DNA of 64,000 nt from Cladosporium sp. IMV 00045 (GCA_001931905.2 MSJI02000914.1:82222-146221); one strand, 5' to 3'. Positions 32,403-43,186 are shown, counted from the stretch's first letter. Translations and numbers: made by a program. Notes: generated from the letters alone by a model not told the origin.

Positions 32403-34012
32403 ATGGCATTCTCCTACTTCCCCGGCTCCTGCAACATAACCTACACCCACGCCGACTCCCCCCTCACCCTCCCGAGCAAAACCGGCGGGCCCTCACGAGC
32501 CCTCCCCGAACTGATCAAAGACTCCGTCCCCCCCTGCAACCTCAACCCCTTCCTCCCCAACGGCCACCTGCAAACCTTCTGGACGGCGATGAAATTCGAC
32601 GGCCCGCCCATCCACTACAAGCGGCGCACCTTCGCGGCCTCGCAGGACTCGTTCGCGGGCCACTTCACCGTCGACATGGTGACCGCCGCGCCTCCCCCCG
32701 CCTCCCTCGAGAAAGACTCCGAAGGTAACCTCGCGCGCGACGAGGGCTTGACCGTCGACCCCGTCGGCGTCGGCCACCACCACCTGCCCCCGCGCACCAC
32801 GTACTTCGGCGACGACGAGTTCGCCGCTCTGCCGTCGGACGACGACAAGCCGCTGCTCATCGCCCTGCACGGCTTGAGCGGCGGGAGCTACGAGACGTAT
32901 CTGCGCCACGTGCTCGCGCCGCTGGTGGCGGAGAATGAGGCGGGTGCGAAAGCGGGTGGCATCAGTGGCGGCGAGTGGGAGGCGCTCGTGGTCAATTCGA
33001 GGGGTTGCGCGGGGAGCAAGATCACGAACAGCATGTTGTACAATGCGCGCGCGACGTGGGATGTGCGGCAGACGGTCAAGTGGGCGAGGGAAAAGTGGCC
33101 GCGCAGGAAGATGTTTGGGGTGGGCTTCTCGCTCGGCGCGAATATCTTGACGACTGTAGGTGCGAACGTTTCATTCTTATCCTCTTGTGGTAGTTGGTGT
33201 AACAATGGACGAGATTCCTCTACTCCTGAAAGACGAGACGTTCAATTTTCTTCTTCAGAATTGTGTTGATCGATTGTTCTTTTCATTTCTCGCTTTTAGT
33301 ATCTAGGTGAAGAAGGCGACCAATGTCCCCTGTCCGCCGCGCTCGTCATCTCCAACCCGTGGAAGCTCGAGGTCGCCTCGCTGGCGCTGCAGCGCACCTG
33401 GCTGGGCATGAACGTCTACAGCAAAGCCATGGGCAAGTCCATGCGCGCCCTCTACGACACGCACGTCGAGCAGATAACGCAGAACAAGGCCCTCTCGCCG
33501 GAGAAGATCCACGCCATCAAGTACCTGCACGAGTTCGACCGCGCCGTGCAGTGCGCCACCTGGGGTTACCCGACCGAGGGCGCTTATTACAGAGACGCCA
33601 CTAGTGCGGACAGCGTTTTCGCCATTCGTGTGCCGACTATGTGTCTGCATGCTCAGGACGATCCGATTGCGTGCGATGAGGCGGTCCCGTATGAGGAGAT
33701 TAGGCAGACGCCTTGGGTGGTGATGTGTGCGACGAGTGGTGGTGGTCATTTGAGCTGGTTCGAGTTTGGAGGTGGCAGGTGGCATGCGAAGCCCGTGAGT
33801 TACGATCGATTTCCGGAAGAGAGTGATATCTTTGGCGCTGACAAGTCTGATTCCAGGCGGTGAACTTCCTGAACGCAATGGCGAGAGAGGTAGACTTTGA
33901 CAAGCTCGAACGGCCGGAAATGCCCAAGACAGGACCCAAGGGAGGGCACAAGACGCCATTCGCATTTGACCCGATGCGGAGGAAGGCGCATGTTGAAGGC
34001 AGTGACCAGTGA
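32403..34012 (+). CDS. Alpha/beta hydrolase of the YheT/EHT1-EEB1 (ABHD1/3) family, copy 1
   Basis: Exons 32403-33155, 33300-33794 and 33857-34012, all in phase 0, give 467 aa. HGLSGGS is the oxyanion-hole segment and GFSLGAN the nucleophile elbow with the catalytic serine. LHAQDDPI supplies the acid and GGGHLSW the histidine. The conserved N-terminal NPFLPNGHLQTFW is diagnostic for this family, which in yeast includes the acyl-CoA:ethanol O-acyltransferases Eht1 and Eeb1 and the lipase Mgl2. A role in medium-chain ester synthesis or hydrolysis is inferred from the family. Length is close to yeast Eht1 (451). The partial second copy starts in the first intron at 42466. The gene is convergent with LOC1, about 100 bases apart. 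Confidence 0.88.
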
Positions 34013-34111
34013 TTTGATAGACCAAAGAGAAGACGCTTGTTGGTGGCTGGGTATATCAGAAACAGAATAATAGACCATAGACTCCTCTTCCCATCACTCG
34101 CTCGTCTGCAC

Positions 34112-34765
34112 TCAGCCGAAGCTCACACGCTTCTTCGACTTCTTCGAGTCCAGAGACTTGGGAGGCTCATCGTCGCCAAATCCCTTGAAGTAACCGTTCT
34201 TCATGGACTTGCGCGACTCGGGAGCAGAGGCGTCACCATTCTTCTTTTTCTTTTCCGAGTCCGCGATGATTTGCTTCCTGCCCTCGAAAGACTCCTTCTT
34301 GCTCTTCGCCCGCTTCTCCGCCTCGGCCTTCTTCGCCTCTCTCAGTTCTTCCAAATGCCTCGCCTTCTGCATCTTGCTCTCAATGTTTCCCTCCTTCTCA
34401 GCCATAACCATAGCCATAATCGCATTCATGCCCTCATTATCGTCCACAAAGTTCTTCCCCTTCTTCATATTCGGCGGCTTCGTAACGCCCTCAGGCCTGA
34501 TGCCGTTCAGCTCGGGAATGCCCAGCTCCTGCGCGGTGTAGACTTTCTTTTTCTTCTTGTTGTCCGCTTTGTGGGCGACGGCGGACTTGGTCGTGACCTG
34601 CTCGCCGCTGACGCGGCCTTGCGGTTTCTTGCTCTTCTTCACACCGGCAGAGGAGGGTTTGCCGCTGCCTTTGCCGCCTTTGGAGGATGCGACGCTCTTC
34701 GAGGGGCCGCTTTTGCCGCCGCGCGTGGGCGCTTTGTTGCTTTTGGTTGTGGGTGCGGGAGCCAT
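34112..34765 (-). CDS. LOC1: Loc1, nucleolar 60S assembly and mRNA-localisation factor, copy 1
   Basis: Single exon, 217 aa (yeast Loc1 is 204). The protein is very basic and lysine-rich, without membrane spans. The middle part KKGKNFVDDNEGMNAIM, the KARHLEELREAKKAEAE helix and the C-terminal KKRVSFG match the layout of Loc1, including its VSF end. In yeast Loc1 is a nucleolar RNA-binding protein needed for 60S assembly and for ASH1 mRNA localisation. The ATG at 34765 was chosen because the upstream in-frame sequence is a GA-microsatellite leader. The copy at 43290-43943 encodes the same protein despite numerous silent changes. Divergent from SCC4/MAU2. Confidence 0.85.
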   Translation of the reverse strand: MAPAPTTKSNKAPTRGGKSGPSKSVASSKGGKGSGKPSSAGVKKSKKPQGRVSGEQVTTKSAVAHKADNKKKKKVYTAQELGIPELNGIRPEGVTKPPNMKKGKNFVDDNEGMNAIMAMVMAEKEGNIESKMQKARHLEELREAKKAEAEKRAKSKKESFEGRKQIIADSEKKKKNGDASAPESRKSMKNGYFKGFGDDEPPKSLDSKKSKKRVSFG

Positions 34766-35145
34766 TGCGAAGAAGAAACGAGTGTGGTTGATTTGTGAAG
34801 ATGGGAGTGAAAGTGCAAAAAGGTCGAAGAGAGAGAGAGAGAGAGAGAGATGCGATTGGGAAATTTGGGCAAGTTCTCGATCGCTCGTCTGAACTTTTTG
34901 GTCCTCGGCTTTCGCTCGCGCCACAAAGTGTGGCTTGAACGGGATTGCACAGAGAACGCGAAACGCGCTGAGAGGCAACTCCAACGTCAGCTAAGAAAGG
35001 CAGGGCGTGACTTGATGGGTGGGAAAAGTCGCATATATGACCTGTCGCAAAATTCGCATCCCTGGTTGAAGATGGATTGACAGGCGAATCATTGGCTGTG
35101 GATTGATGGATTGATTTATTGCATTCCCTGGGAAAGGTCGCACTA
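34766..35145. promoter_or_regulatory. Shared promoter of LOC1 and SCC4/MAU2 (copy 1), with (GA)11 microsatellite
   Basis: 380 bases between divergent start codons. A (GA)11 run lies at 34829-34850; the second copy has about six units at the same place (44007-44018). Most of the rest is conserved between copies. Confidence 0.6.
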
Positions 35146-38100
35146 ATGCCACCACCCTTTGACATATACCAGCAGCAGGGCGGGTTCGAGCAGTATGCGC
35201 CGGCATACGGCCAGTCGCAGATGTCTCATCCGCCCAGTCGGCAACATCTCTCATCTTCGCATTCCCAATCTCAGGACGTCTTTCAGATGCAGCAGCAACA
35301 GCAACAGCAGCAGCAAGCCATGGTCGCTCCTTCCGTCTCAGGCTTTCAGCAGCAGCAACAACATCACCAAGCCCATCTTCAGCAAGCCCGATGGCAGCAG
35401 CAGCAACAGCAGGCAAATCACAACTACCAACAACAATTTGCCCAAATACCGCCGTCTCAGCATCAGGCCTATCAAAATCCCGCTCAGCAAACGCCACCCC
35501 AATACCAGCAACCATCTCCCTTGCAGCAGTTCGCGTCCGGACAGCTGCAGGACACAGGACGGCAACAGTATTGGAACCCTACACCTCAGCCACCTCAAGG
35601 GGCAAACTATGTCAACCAACACCCTCCGAGCCAACCTCAACCTGTTCAAACAAATGTGCAGCCCTATATCCAAAGCCAACAATTCCCACCGCCACAGCCC
35701 CTTGGATCATCTCCCGTCGTCGACGCCCATCTTAGTATCGGGTCCGCAGTGTCTGCATCAGTAAATGCACCAATGCCGCAACAACAGCAGCATCTTCCTC
35801 AGTACCCTCAGTCTAATCCCACACCGCAACGGCAGCAAAGCGTTTCTGGTCGTCCTTCCCAAACCGCCCCGACTCCAAGCCAACCTTATTCGCAGCAATA
35901 CCAACACCAACAGCAGTACCAGCAACGCACGCCTTCTCAGCCTTCTGTCCAACACCAACCTCACGTGCTACAATCATCGAATCCTTCTTCGCAGCAAGCA
36001 TCGGGGCAATTCTCACAAACACCCCGTAAAAGTTCACAATCTCTTGAAGCGCCACAGTCCACACCAAACTCGCGAACACTCACGCATGTCCAGATACCAG
36101 CGTATCGTCCTGAGAACATGGCTCCAACGCCACAAAGTCATCATTCCAAAAAGAGACGCTCGGAAGACGGTAGATCGTTGCAAGCAAAACAGCCACCAAG
36201 GCAAAGCCAGCCACCACCACCACCACCTCAGGGCGCATACGTGCAGGTCCCTAAACCTCCTGAATCATCGCCTTTGACCGAATTTACATCGTCCCAATTT
36301 GTACCACCAACGCCCACACCTGATGTCGACTATCAGTCTGTATTGCTTTCATTGTCCGAAGAATATATAACTGCCGCACATTCGATGAGTGCGCATCTGT
36401 GCTCGCCAAATGCCACAGAAGAGGACTTGGCATTATATCACCAGCTAATTGCAACAGCGCTTGCTTGTCTCGAATCGGTCATAACAACGTACCGAGTGCA
36501 CAATGCACAAAAAGAGGCGAGGATTCGCCTTCGCTTTGCCAGCCTACTCTTCGAAGAAACCGAGAACACTATGGCTACGGAAGAGACTCTCGGCAGGGGT
36601 ATTGCGTTTTGTGAGCGGAACAAGCTCACCGACTCCAAGTATGCCATGCAGCACTTGCTGGTTCGGGTTCTGTTGAAGACCAACCCAACCGTGGCAATGA
36701 AGACGCTTGAAAAGTCAATACAAGAAGTCGAGGCCATGGGTATCACGCACTGGATTTATGCTCTGCGCATGCTTCGTGTAACTGTGAGCATACGGTCAGG
36801 ACGGCCGTCAGACACTTCAAACGTCTTGCGGCATCTCGCAGCGTTGAACGAACGTGCAGATGCAAATCAGCATACGGCCGTTCATGTCGCTGCCGCGGTT
36901 CTTGACGCTCTTGTCCACCTACAATCCGGCGATAGTATGGCTGTAGAGCTGGCATCACGCTCTTTGGCATCAGCACGCACACATCAACTCGAACCAGTGA
37001 TGAGCGAAATCCCTCAGCTTTCAGCCACGATGGACTTACTGGACCTCGCTTGTGCTTTCATGCAGTCAACACCGCTAGACCAGACCGGGCAGAAGATGAA
37101 CCGATTTCATGAGAATCTTGATGCGAAGACGAAATCTACCGGCTGGGCAGGTGACGGCAATTTCCTCCTACCGCTTGGTGTTTCCTCAAAGAGTGATGTT
37201 GAGGCAGACACGGGTGGCGTCTTCCGCAAAACAGCAACCGGCGAGACCGCACTTGCATTCATGTGGCTTTCTAGGAGTCAGCTTTACATGATTGGGTACA
37301 TGCTCGGGGGCTTCTCACGGATGGGCGTGAATGCCGAAGATCGACGGTGCGAAAACATCCTGGCAGAAGGACTCAAACTCAACCGACCACTCAACGCTGC
37401 CGTTGCCTCGACGATGCCGATGAAGACGGTCGAGTCTATGAGTGATACTCAGCAACATATTGCTTTCTCGATCAAGCTCTTGCAAGTGTATGCATACTGT
37501 GGGCGCGCAGAATGGTCGACAGCATGGCAGGCTATTGAATCTCTGAACAAAGAACTTGCTAAAAGCCCGCAGCATCAAGACAAATACTTGTCCTGCTCAC
37601 TGCTGTACCTGTCGGGTGTGTGCAAGCAAGGCATAGGAGAGGATCGCGCTGCTCTCGAAATCTACCAATCTCCCCAACTGTCAATGAAGAGCAGCCCTTC
37701 AAAAGCCATCACGCCTATCAAGGACCTCCAGGCGCTGGCTGGCTTAAACAGCGTCTCCATCTTGCGAAACATGCCAACCGATCCCAGAATCGCAGAGCAA
37801 GCCCTTGCAGATCTCGGACCCTACTGCGAAGCAAGCTCCAACAAGGCCATCGTCTCCGCCTACCACGTGCTTCGCGCGCACGATCCCGATCCCAGCATCA
37901 CCATCATCAAAATCAAGCAGTGTCTGCAGGCTGCACTGCATCCCGCCCAGGCAGTTAAGAATTGCCGTATCCTCGCCATCATCATGAACACCATGACGGG
38001 ACAATTCTTCGACGGCATCGTGGGCAAGCAGGCCATCAACAGCGCGACTGCTGGGCGTCAATTGGCGCGCAGGTCACAGGACCCACTCTGGATCACAGTC

Positions 38101-38229
38101 GGCGACGGTATGTATAGGGAAGCGATCAAGAGAAATGGCGATATGGCCGGTGCCGTGCAGGCGGAGCAACAGGTGAGGATGTACATGGACAAAGTACCCG
38201 AGGGCGTACGATCAAGACTGGCATCATAG
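35146..38229 (+). CDS. SCC4: Cohesin-loading factor Scc4/Mau2 with long Gln/Pro-rich N-terminus, copy 1
   Basis: Single exon, 1027 aa from the first ATG (35146). Residues 1 to about 390 are low-complexity and rich in Gln and Pro, with polyglutamine runs. The rest is a helical repeat (TPR-like) domain with the cohesin-load family blocks EEYITAAHSMSAHL, ARIRLRFASLLFEETEN and YAMQHLLVRVLLKTNP. Scc4/Mau2 binds the N-terminus of Scc2/Nipbl and directs loading of cohesin on chromatin. Yeast Scc4 is about 620 aa, so the disordered N-terminal extension is a notable addition. The second copy (44315-47413) is five residues longer because of repeat-length differences in this region. Confidence 0.85.
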   Translation: MPPPFDIYQQQGGFEQYAPAYGQSQMSHPPSRQHLSSSHSQSQDVFQMQQQQQQQQQAMVAPSVSGFQQQQQHHQAHLQQARWQQQQQQANHNYQQQFAQIPPSQHQAYQNPAQQTPPQYQQPSPLQQFASGQLQDTGRQQYWNPTPQPPQGANYVNQHPPSQPQPVQTNVQPYIQSQQFPPPQPLGSSPVVDAHLSIGSAVSASVNAPMPQQQQHLPQYPQSNPTPQRQQSVSGRPSQTAPTPSQPYSQQYQHQQQYQQRTPSQPSVQHQPHVLQSSNPSSQQASGQFSQTPRKSSQSLEAPQSTPNSRTLTHVQIPAYRPENMAPTPQSHHSKKRRSEDGRSLQAKQPPRQSQPPPPPPQGAYVQVPKPPESSPLTEFTSSQFVPPTPTPDVDYQSVLLSLSEEYITAAHSMSAHLCSPNATEEDLALYHQLIATALACLESVITTYRVHNAQKEARIRLRFASLLFEETENTMATEETLGRGIAFCERNKLTDSKYAMQHLLVRVLLKTNPTVAMKTLEKSIQEVEAMGITHWIYALRMLRVTVSIRSGRPSDTSNVLRHLAALNERADANQHTAVHVAAAVLDALVHLQSGDSMAVELASRSLASARTHQLEPVMSEIPQLSATMDLLDLACAFMQSTPLDQTGQKMNRFHENLDAKTKSTGWAGDGNFLLPLGVSSKSDVEADTGGVFRKTATGETALAFMWLSRSQLYMIGYMLGGFSRMGVNAEDRRCENILAEGLKLNRPLNAAVASTMPMKTVESMSDTQQHIAFSIKLLQVYAYCGRAEWSTAWQAIESLNKELAKSPQHQDKYLSCSLLYLSGVCKQGIGEDRAALEIYQSPQLSMKSSPSKAITPIKDLQALAGLNSVSILRNMPTDPRIAEQALADLGPYCEASSNKAIVSAYHVLRAHDPDPSITIIKIKQCLQAALHPAQAVKNCRILAIIMNTMTGQFFDGIVGKQAINSATAGRQLARRSQDPLWITVGDGMYREAIKRNGDMAGAVQAEQQVRMYMDKVPEGVRSRLAS

Positions 38230-38851
38230 TATGCCTTGCACTTCTTAAGGGGCGAGTCGCTCGAATACAAGAGAGAGGACACACGGTTCTTGCCTGAGGC
38301 TGGATGTCAAAACAAGGCTTCCAATTCGCTTACATTATTACATATCCGCATGACCTATTCACCTCGCTACACCGGTCCAAACAAACCAACCAATCCAAAC
38401 GAAACGTATCATTCCGCTCACTCTCCACCTCACCAGAATCCCCCTTCACTCGAGCCTCCCCTCCGCGTAAATTCCCCTTCCCCCGCCAAACCGCCACCAA
38501 TTCGAAGAATTCCCCAGTCTTGCACGTGTCGTTTCTCCCTACTCGAAGTGAAGTCTCAACATGGACCCTTTCCTCGAGCACTCGGAAATTGCGCATCGCT
38601 TCGAGTTCCGTTTGCAGGTCGGGGTAGGAAGGTGAGAGGGGTCTCGTTCACTTGGTTCGTACTTTTCGAGTGTGCGTTGTTGGGAATTTTTGCATCTCAA
38701 CATCAACATCGGCAATTGGTGTGTCAACAGCGCTCGTTGTGTTTACGAGGAGGAGCAACGAAAACGGGAGTATCTTGAATCCTCTTCTTCTGCTGCCCAT
38801 CGAACATACTTCCCCCGTCTGTTTCTCGCAAAAGAAACGTCCACCGTCACC
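38230..38851. other. Intergenic, no gene seen
   Basis: About 620 bases between SCC4/MAU2 and the next gene. Conserved near its left end with 47414 onward, then diverging before the next start codon. Confidence 0.6.
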
Positions 38852-40542
38852 ATGGTCGTCGCCACAGACCGCAAAGCAAAAGTCGCGCAAGAGCTCGAAG
38901 AAGCCGGGGCGCGCATCGAAGAGCTAGAGGCCGAACTCGAAGAAGCAAAGGCAACCCAGGCAGGGTTGAAGGCTAAACTCGATTACTTCGAAGGCAGACC
39001 TGCGGCTGGGAAGGAGGCTCAGAGGCTTTCTTCGAGTCGCCGTTACGAGTTGCCGGAGGAGAGTGATGATGAGGAGTTGGTGCCGGAGTAAGTGGTCTAA
39101 ATAAGGCTCTTGATGGTGGGATAATGACTGACAGTCTTTCTTAGGTGTGCCAAGCTCAAGCAGGAGAAGCAGGCGGGTGTCACGTCTTCGGATCATGCTT
39201 CTCAGATCCTAGCTCCGGTCACCGAGGGGAGACGCAAGAGAGCATTCAGCGTCTCTGAGCTGTCTGAGAGCCTTGTCAACGCTCTGGACGATGACGACTT
39301 GGATCTCGAGATGGATGTCGAGACGCCAATGCCGACTGCCACACGCGAAAGACCGGCAAGCAAAAAGACTCGTCGCCACAGCCCGGTTCCCTCTCAATCT
39401 CTGCCAAAGACCGCCACGCCAAACAGCACCAGCACCACCACTCCCACTCCCCTCCCCCGGCCTGCAAAATCTCGACCCACTCCCCCTCGTCGTCCCCCGA
39501 AACCCCGAGCCCACCTCCCTATCAATACGATGTCAAAGACCGCCACGCCAAAAACCGCCAAGCCAAAGACCACCGCCTCAAAGAACGTACCTTCTCGTCC
39601 AACTGCCGGGAAAGCCCAACAGAAGCCACAAACTTCGTCTGTAAGCAACAGGTCCAGTACCGACGCATGGCTTGCGGAGACTTACCAGTACACTCCCAGC
39701 AGACAGGAGAAAGACGATGTGTCAGCTGCTAGGTCCCAGGAAACTAGGAAAACCAACAGTAACACACCCGGTCACCAACCTCAAACCCAAACCAACCGCC
39801 AGAACCTATCCCCAACCCAACAACACCCACCGCCCAACACCCAACACAAGTCCATCTACGCCGAAATGACCCCATTCACCTTCAAATTCATCGTCTCCTA
39901 CTCCGTCCCCCGCCCCAGACTCGCCCGCTTCCCCTCCGACATCGCCCTCACCTACCACGCCTCGGTAGACATGGCCGACGTCCTGCCGGATTTCTGGCCC
40001 CGCCTCACCACCCTGCTGGACGAGTGGGAGACCCTCGCCGGTGCCGACTGGGCCTGGGACTTGCAGAAACCGGATTCCTCGAACCGATCTGGGAAGCGGT
40101 CTTGCGTCGCTAGTAAGCTGGCCTGTCTGCAGACGAAATGGCGCGCGGGCGATGAGTTCGGTTCTTCGCGTGTCAGGAGTGCGCTATGGTGGGTCGGCCG
40201 TGTTTTAATTGGGTGGAGGATGAGGATGCGAAGTGGGTGTGGGAGGGCGAGGGCGAGGGCGAGGGTGAGAGCGAGGAGGAGGGGTTGGGGGAGGAACCGA
40301 AGGGGGAGTTCTGGTGCTTGCCGGTTCATGTGGACGATCGCAGGAACGTTGTGCAGGTGGACAAGGAGATTTGGATCTGGGTCAATGAGGGTGTCGAGGG
40401 AGGTGAGGAGGGGGAGGGCGAGGGGGAGGATGGGGCTTGGGACGAGTGGAAGGAGGCCGAGGAGAGTGATGATGGGTCTTCCGGCTCTTCGTCTACTTCC
40501 TCTTCCTCCTGCGATGGCGAAGAATTACGACGACGAAGATGA
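38852..40542 (+). pseudogene. Uncharacterised coiled-coil/CxxC protein, copy 1, frameshifted
   Basis: Exon 1 is 38852-39087 and exon 2 starts at 39145, with the same splice pattern as the intact copy at 48170-49703. The first 75 or so residues form a coiled coil (ELEEAGARIEELEAEL), followed by a disordered Pro/Thr/Lys-rich region and a conserved C-terminal domain (FTFKFIVSYS, MADVLPDFW). After GDE, two extra bases (TT at 40157-40158) shift the frame, so the conserved part with CQEC...GRPCFNW is read only in another frame, ending at 40542. The present frame runs on with an arginine-rich tail to 40549. Removing the two bases restores similarity, so this is a real disrupted allele or a sequencing error. 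No function is known. Confidence 0.8.
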
Positions 40543-40935
40543 TGGCTAGAGATTCGTTGGGACTTTTGGGTGAGGTGCGTATGCATCCCTTCGCATGTTC
40601 GCGTTGCTGTGCCATTATGATATTTCCGGAACAAGAAACAGATGGTTTCTGTTCATTGGGAGAGTTCAGTCGAAGTTATGAGCCGGAGCAAGTAAATCAA
40701 GATGGCAAGCTCCATGAAAAATCAGAGAACGAGGAAAACACGATTAGAACGAAGCCTTGGAACAAAAAGCGATTATCAACCACTTTGCGTAAATGTGTAC
40801 AAGAAGTAGTAGCTTTCTAGTTTTGCATTTCCAAGAAACGAAGACGCCAGTCGCTCAAAAGCATACAACCTTCCTAGCACACTATCTCCATCAGATACAC
40901 AAAACAACATGTTTCTTCTCTGCTTGGTCGCAAAT
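40543..40935. other. Intergenic between convergent genes, no gene seen
   Basis: About 390 bases holding the 3' flanks of the uncharacterised gene and VPS55. Well conserved with 49704-50087. Confidence 0.6.
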
Positions 40936-41533
40936 CTAGAACTCCTCCTGTTCTCGGAAGAACATGGTGAAACTTATGATGGTGCCGTAGATGAGCAGAC
41001 CGCCGATAATGCTCATGACCATTGCTTCGATGCGGATCTGTTCCGTGTGCGCCAGGACTACTGGCAGAGCTGTGAGAGAAGATCGTATTAGCTTGAATGA
41101 TTCTCCCCAAAGTAGGATCCCAATCCGTATTCGTCGTATTCTTTCCTCTTTGCAAAATCCCCGTCCACCGCCCGCAAACACAGTATTCCTACAATCCACC
41201 CAAGAACAGAACAAGAACGTACCAATTCCCATAACGACAAAGAACCCGGTCAAAAACCTCCCCAGCTCAACCACACTGCTACTCCCGGAATCCATGAAGT
41301 CATCGTTGTTCTGAGCTTTGCTGCATATCCAGTTGGGAACGGGAGCGAGGACGTAGGTGGCCACGACGAGGAGCGTGAGGTAGTTGTGGTACAGGGCCGA
41401 GGAGAGGATGACGAGGATGAAGCCGATGGCTAGGATCTGTGTCGCGAGAGTGTTAGGATGTGTATTATTGACATTGTTAGAGGAAGTGTTTCCGTACGAA
41501 GGACAGCACTATGATGGTCTTGACGCCGGCCAT
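40936..41533 (-). CDS. VPS55: Vps55 (OB-RGRP/LEPROT family) endosomal sorting protein, copy 1
   Basis: Three exons, 41533-41498 (only 36 bases), 41436-41223 and 41069-40936, give 127 aa. The small first exon encodes MAGVKTIIVLSF, which joins in phase 0 to ILAIGFILVILSSAL. Family signatures are HNYLTLLVVATYVLAPVPN and EAMVMSIIGGLLIYGTI; four membrane spans fill the protein. Yeast Vps55 works with Vps68 in late-endosome-to-vacuole transport; animal relatives are LEPROT and LEPROTL1. The gene is divergent from PRE5 across about 460 bases. The second copy at 50088-50682 has identical exon lengths. Confidence 0.9.
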
Positions 41534-41991
41534 GGTTGTGGGTGTTTGGGGTGGGTTGGCGCGGGTGGTCGGTGGTGGGGTGTTTGATTGGGAGCTGGAC
41601 TATGCAGCTGGTAGGGTATGCGATCACGTGTGAAAGCAAATCGGGTCACAGTATGGGTGATTGAGTGAATGGGTTGTGGTTGTATGGGAGTGGTAGTGGT
41701 CTGGATCGCGTGCGCAAGCTGCGGCCTTGACTTGACTTGACGTCGTTAAGCGGCGGCGTGAGGCTGGAGAGCAAGCAGCAAGCTGAGCTTGGGCCGCGGC
41801 GTTTGGAGGGCCAGCGACCTCATCATTCGCGTCGACCGGTAGCCTGGATGTGAAGCCAGAGCATCATTGTCAATTCCACCTCTCTACTAACAACAACAAC
41901 CGTACCAAAACTCATACCCATACCTCTTTCTTCTTCATTCTGCCGGCTCATCGAAACCTCTGCTCTTGATTGATACCATACTGCCGGCACG
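41534..41991. promoter_or_regulatory. Shared promoter of VPS55 and PRE5 (copy 1) with CACGTG box
   Basis: 458 bases between divergent start codons. A palindromic CACGTG (41635-41640) in TGCGATCACGTGTGAAAGC is kept in the second copy at 50774-50779, as is the GGATCGCGTGCGCAAGC segment. CACGTG is the core site of bHLH factors of the Cbf1/Pho4 type; the binding factor here is inference. Confidence 0.55.
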
Positions 41992-42445
41992 ATGTTCAGA
42001 AACAACTACGACAACGACTCCGTCACATTGTGAGCACTTCTCATCCAGCATACTGTCTACTTCTAGCTAACACCACCCTCCAGCTCTCCCCAAGGCCGTA
42101 TCTTCCAGGTCGAATATGCACAAGAAGCCGTCAAGCAAGGTTCCGTCGTCGTCGGCATCGTCAGCAAAACCCACGCTGTCCTCGCAGCGATAAAGGTAAG
42201 AAGATCCATCCGCAACCCTCTTAGCTGCTGAGCCTAGCAACGTCTACTAACTCTCATTTCCAGCGCAACGCAGAAGAGCTCTCCTCCTACCAAAAGAAAG
42301 TCATCCCCATCGACACGCACTACGGCATCGCCCTCGCCGGCCTGGCCTCGGACGCCCGCGTCCTCTCCAACTTCATGCGGCAGCAATCGCTCTCCTCGCG
42401 CCTGACCTACGACCGCCCCATCCTGCTCTCCGACATCACCTCGCG
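41992..42445 (+). CDS. PRE5: Proteasome alpha-6 subunit (Pre5/PSMA1), 5' part cut by gap (copy 1)
   Basis: Exons 41992-42029 and 42084-42195 are complete; exon 3 starts at 42264 and is cut by the N run at 42445 after DITSR. The visible part is identical in protein to the complete copy at 51147-52038. The truncation is an assembly break, not a mutation. Confidence 0.93.
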
Positions 42446-42465
42446 NNNNNNNNNNNNNNNNNNNN
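42446..42465. other. Assembly gap, 20 N
   Basis: Run of 20 N between truncated PRE5 (left) and the last bases of the hydrolase first intron (right). The two sides are about 9.1 kb apart in the alignment of block C, so the gap joins overlapping homologous contigs. Confidence 0.99.
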
Positions 42466-42473
42466 GCTTTTAG

Positions 42474-43186
42474 TATCTAGGTGAAGAAGGCGACCAATGT
42501 CCCCTGTCCGCCGCGCTCGTCATCTCCAACCCGTGGAAGCTCGAGGTCGCCTCGCTGGCGCTGCAGCGCACCTGGCTGGGCATGAACGTCTACAGCAAAG
42601 CCATGGGCAAGTCCATGCGCGCCCTCTACGACACGCACGTCGAGCAGATCTCGCAGAACAAGGCCCTCTCGCCAGAGAAAATCCACGCTATCAAGTACTT
42701 GCACGAGTTCGACCGCGCCGTGCAGTGCGCCACCTGGGGTTACCCGACCGAGGGCGCTTATTACAGAGACGCCACCAGCGCGGACAGCGTTTTCGCCATT
42801 CGTGTGCCGACTATGTGTCTACATGCGCAGGACGATCCGATTGCGTGCGATGAGGCGGTCCCGTATGAGGAGATTAGGCAGACGCCTTGGGTGGTGATGT
42901 GTGCGACGAGTGGTGGTGGTCATTTGAGTTGGTTCGAGTTTGGAGGTGGAAGGTGGCACGCGAAGCCCGTGAGTTACGATCGTGATTCCGAGATGGGTGA
43001 TTCCTTTGGTGCTGACAAGTCTGGTTCCAGGCGGTGAACTTCCTGAACGCAATGGCGAGAGAGGTAGACTTTGACAAGCTCGAGCGTCCAGAGATGCCCA
43101 AGACAGGACCCAAGGGAGGGCACAAGACGCCATTCGCTTTTGACCCGATGCGGAGGAAGGCGCATGTTGAAGGCAGTGACCAGTGA
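42474..43186 (+). CDS. Alpha/beta hydrolase of the YheT/EHT1 family, C-terminal part (copy 2)
   Basis: Exons 42474-42968 and 43031-43186 correspond to exons 2 and 3 of the complete gene at 32403-34012, with the same lengths (495 and 156 bases). The acid (LHAQDDPI) and histidine (GGGHLSW) of the catalytic triad are present. Exon 1 with the serine lies beyond the assembly gap. The sequence is intact up to the break. Confidence 0.9.

Larger units (their letters stand above)
33292..42445. repeat. Duplicated block C, copy 1
   Basis: Collinear with 42466-51602: hydrolase 3' part, LOC1, SCC4/MAU2, uncharacterised gene, VPS55 and the 5' part of PRE5. It ends inside PRE5 exon 3 at an N run. Confidence 0.95.
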
